A model generated the notes under the pieces. That model had not been told where the DNA came from and searched no databases. It worked only from the letters and a program-made list of their open reading frames with translations. A stretch of DNA of 6,079 bases from Candidatus Methanolliviera sp. GoM_asphalt. GTDB lineage: Archaea; Halobacteriota; Methanoliparia; Methanoliparales; Methanoliparaceae. Below are positions 4,539 through 6,079 of the stretch, one piece after another. The translations under genes were made by a program, and so were the position numbers. Within the stretch, counting starts at the first letter, position 1. Every line of letters starts with the position of its first letter. Location of the stretch: positions 1-6,079 of the forward strand of contig CABGHH010000101.1 of assembly GCA_902158745.1 (NCBI GenBank), written 5' to 3'.

Positions 4539-5657
4539 CTCCAAATCGTTCAAAAACATTTCTATCGTCTCTTCAGTCACATGTGGCATTATCACCACTC
4601 GAAGCGCCTTTGGCGCTCTTGTCGTAGAAACTCGCCATCCTCTTGCTTCTAATGCTTTCGCCACCCGATCAACATCAGGAAAAAGCAACGTTACCACATT
4701 CATAACAGGCTCTATCACGGGGTAAATGCCCATCGCCTTTGCACCACGCACTAACATCCTCGTTTGCTGCATACATTCATCTACAATCGCCCTCAAGCCG
4801 TTTCTACCAAGATATTTGAGTACCGCATACGTAGCCGCGACAGGTGCACCGCTTCTCGTCCCTATCAGCGAGCACTGCTCATTTGTCGTCAGATAAGGTG
4901 TATTCACAGCTAAATCCGCTAAATACGACTCGTCACGGAACAGGATGCATCCTGCCGGGATCGTGCTCAGCCCCATCTTATGCGGGTCTACGGAAATAGA
5001 TGATACTGCGTCAAGTGAGAAATCGAACTGGTATTCAGCATCTAAAAAGGGAATTACGAAACCACCAAAAGCAGCATCAACGTGTAAGAAAATATCGTTA
5101 TTATGGGCAATATCTGCAAGCTCCGTTATCGGATCTATCTGCCCAAATTCGGTCGTGCCCGCTATTCCCACTATGCTTATCGTATTATCATCTATCAATT
5201 CTTCCACTAAATTCACATCCACTCGCAATTCATCGTCTAATCCCGCTTTCTTTACTTCCAAGCTTAAAATATCCTCGATTTTATCAAATGAGAAATGCGC
5301 TGTTTTCGGCACGATTATGTTCATCTGTTGCAGTCCTTCCTTTCTTTTCCTGTTTCTTATTGCCCTTATCGCCTGTATATTCGATTCCGTACCACCAGTG
5401 GAGATATAGCCGTGTGCGTTCTCATTGCCCAGTAACGCCCCGATCATCCGTATCAATTCGTCCTCAATCTCTTTTGTACCTGGAAATAGCCCCGAATCAC
5501 CTAAATTCGAGTCTAAGAACAGGTTATGAGCATATACCGCTATTTCGTGTGGATACGTGCACATAGAACTCAAAACTTTTTGGTAAGTCAGATCCCTCTG
5601 CTTTTGCGCTTTGAGAAACGATTTCAGCTCCTGTTTACTTATGCCTCGCTCTTCCAT
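4527..5657 (-). CDS. mfnA: L-tyrosine/L-aspartate decarboxylase MfnA (PLP-dependent)
   Basis: This cytoplasmic group II PLP decarboxylase converts tyrosine to tyramine for methanofuran synthesis. In archaea it can also decarboxylate aspartate to beta-alanine for coenzyme A; sequence alone does not decide between the two. The 376 residues match the usual length of about 375-395. Visible motifs are DSNLGDSGLFPGT (49-61) in the N-terminal part, the cofactor-binding STGGTESN (86-93), the ring-stacking H121 in KTAHFSFDK, HVDAAFGGF with D194 binding the pyridine nitrogen, and the Schiff-base lysine K227 in SVDPHKMG. GTRSGAP (266-272) is also typical. ATG 5657 gives a family-like N-terminus (MEERGISKQEL); only a weak ribosome site precedes it. 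It follows yggS by 15 bp, so the two are probably one transcript. The C-terminus LENAK-TGA is formed by repeat-like DNA, which may have replaced a few original end residues without touching the fold. Confidence 0.95.
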   Translation of the reverse strand: MEERGISKQELKSFLKAQKQRDLTYQKVLSSMCTYPHEIAVYAHNLFLDSNLGDSGLFPGTKEIEDELIRMIGALLGNENAHGYISTGGTESNIQAIRAIRNRKRKEGLQQMNIIVPKTAHFSFDKIEDILSLEVKKAGLDDELRVDVNLVEELIDDNTISIVGIAGTTEFGQIDPITELADIAHNNDIFLHVDAAFGGFVIPFLDAEYQFDFSLDAVSSISVDPHKMGLSTIPAGCILFRDESYLADLAVNTPYLTTNEQCSLIGTRSGAPVAATYAVLKYLGRNGLRAIVDECMQQTRMLVRGAKAMGIYPVIEPVMNVVTLLFPDVDRVAKALEARGWRVSTTRAPKALRVVIMPHVTEETIEMFLNDLENAK

Positions 5658-5672
5658 TTTTATTCTTTGTAT

Positions 5673-6079
5673 TCAAACACGTCTTCGAGGACCAAATATT
5701 CCAGTTCCAACGCGGACGATATTTGCGCCCTCTTCTATTGCGATATTATATGAATCACTCATCCCCATAGAAAGATACCTCATATCCACAGAGGGTATGC
5801 CGGGTTTTTTTATCCGTTCAAATATTTCTTTTGTCGCTCTAAAATATAAGCGTGATTTTTCTATGTCTTCTTCGTAGGGTCCCATAGTCATCAACCCTAC
5901 TATTTTGACCGAAGCGAGTGCGGATATTTTTACCACTAACTCATCCACATCTTCCGGTAAAACGCCAAATTTCTGCGGTTCTCTTCCACTATTTACCTCA
6001 ATCAGGATAGGCATTATCTTTCCTATTTTATTACTAACTCTATTAATCTCCTCTGCGATAGAAAAAGAATCTACCGTCT
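5673..6079 (-). CDS. yggS: YggS/PROSC-type PLP homeostasis protein, 5' end outside window
   Basis: This is a PLP-binding TIM-barrel protein of the YggS/PLPBP family, without a known catalytic reaction, that buffers or delivers pyridoxal phosphate in the cytoplasm. The 134 visible residues are the C-terminal 60 percent or so of the usual 220-230. The frame is open to the window edge (TVDSFSIAEEINR..KIGKIMP), so ATG 6014 is an internal methionine and not the start. Family motifs are PILIEVNSGREPQKFGV, GLMTMGPYEE, LSMGMSDSYNIAIEEGANIV (the phosphate-binding SMGMS) and VGTGIFGPRRR at the end. The PLP-binding lysine lies in the missing N-terminal part. TGA at 5675-5673 is followed 15 bp later by mfnA, which makes functional coupling of a PLP carrier with a PLP enzyme plausible. 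Confidence 0.92.
   Translation of the reverse strand, partial: TVDSFSIAEEINRVSNKIGKIMPILIEVNSGREPQKFGVLPEDVDELVVKISALASVKIVGLMTMGPYEEDIEKSRLYFRATKEIFERIKKPGIPSVDMRYLSMGMSDSYNIAIEEGANIVRVGTGIFGPRRRV

Noticed and set aside
4945..5566. Two long plus-strand frames of 154 and 188 residues
   Set aside because: Both lie entirely antisense to mfnA, which has complete family motifs; their Ser/Leu/Pro-rich composition is that of shadows.

Overview
The window looks like a piece of a euryarchaeal chromosome, most likely a methanogen or ANME-related lineage. The reasons are an archaeal-type tyrosine/aspartate decarboxylase (MfnA) directly behind a YggS-type PLP homeostasis gene, a UPF0173 metallo-hydrolase, an archaeal-type HAE3/MMPL transporter remnant, A/T-rich TATA-like boxes in place of bacterial -35/-10 pairs, and weak ribosome binding sites. 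The lineage is inferred from gene types only; no marker gene such as rRNA is present.

Layout from left to right. Positions 1-151 (minus) hold the start of an unidentified gene, with no standard start codon and an in-frame TGA. Positions 166-840 (minus) hold a UPF0173 metal-dependent hydrolase whose 5' end is missing. Positions 812-2034 (plus) hold a badly decayed MMPL/RND (HAE3-type) transporter: the 5' end is lost, the middle is collapsed, and the last segment lies in another frame. The hydrolase and the transporter collide head to head at about 820-840, which looks like a deletion, inversion or assembly join. A hairpin at 2130-2159 separates the transporter remnant from a small conserved-looking 55-residue gene on the minus strand (2163-2330). 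Positions 2331-2602 are largely gene-free and hold TATA-like boxes and two possible gene-start remnants.

Positions 2603-3910 are a complete insertion sequence of the ISAzo13 type: an intact DDE transposase (2654-3877) between 22-bp terminal inverted repeats (18 of 22 identical). On its right, the element abuts a secreted-protein gene (minus, 3911-4151) that stops abruptly at the repeat. The rest of that gene is not recognisable on the left side, so the insertion was probably accompanied by a deletion or rearrangement.

Positions 4152-4526 contain no large gene. They carry a possible 24-residue hydrophobic peptide, a small dyad and three short repeat-like blocks that resemble dispersed genomic repeats. 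The last block supplies the stop codon of mfnA. Positions 4527-6079 are a healthy two-gene minus-strand operon, yggS (5' end outside the window) followed 15 bp later by mfnA. It pairs a PLP homeostasis factor with a PLP enzyme that makes tyramine (for methanofuran) or beta-alanine (for coenzyme A).

Overall this is an ordinary biosynthetic operon next to a decaying, rearranged stretch marked by a transposon. I do not see a defence system, a CRISPR array or another clearly new multi-gene system. The most unusual points are the head-to-head truncation junction, the collapsed transporter, the IS with unmatched gene fragments on both sides, and the repeat cluster downstream of mfnA.
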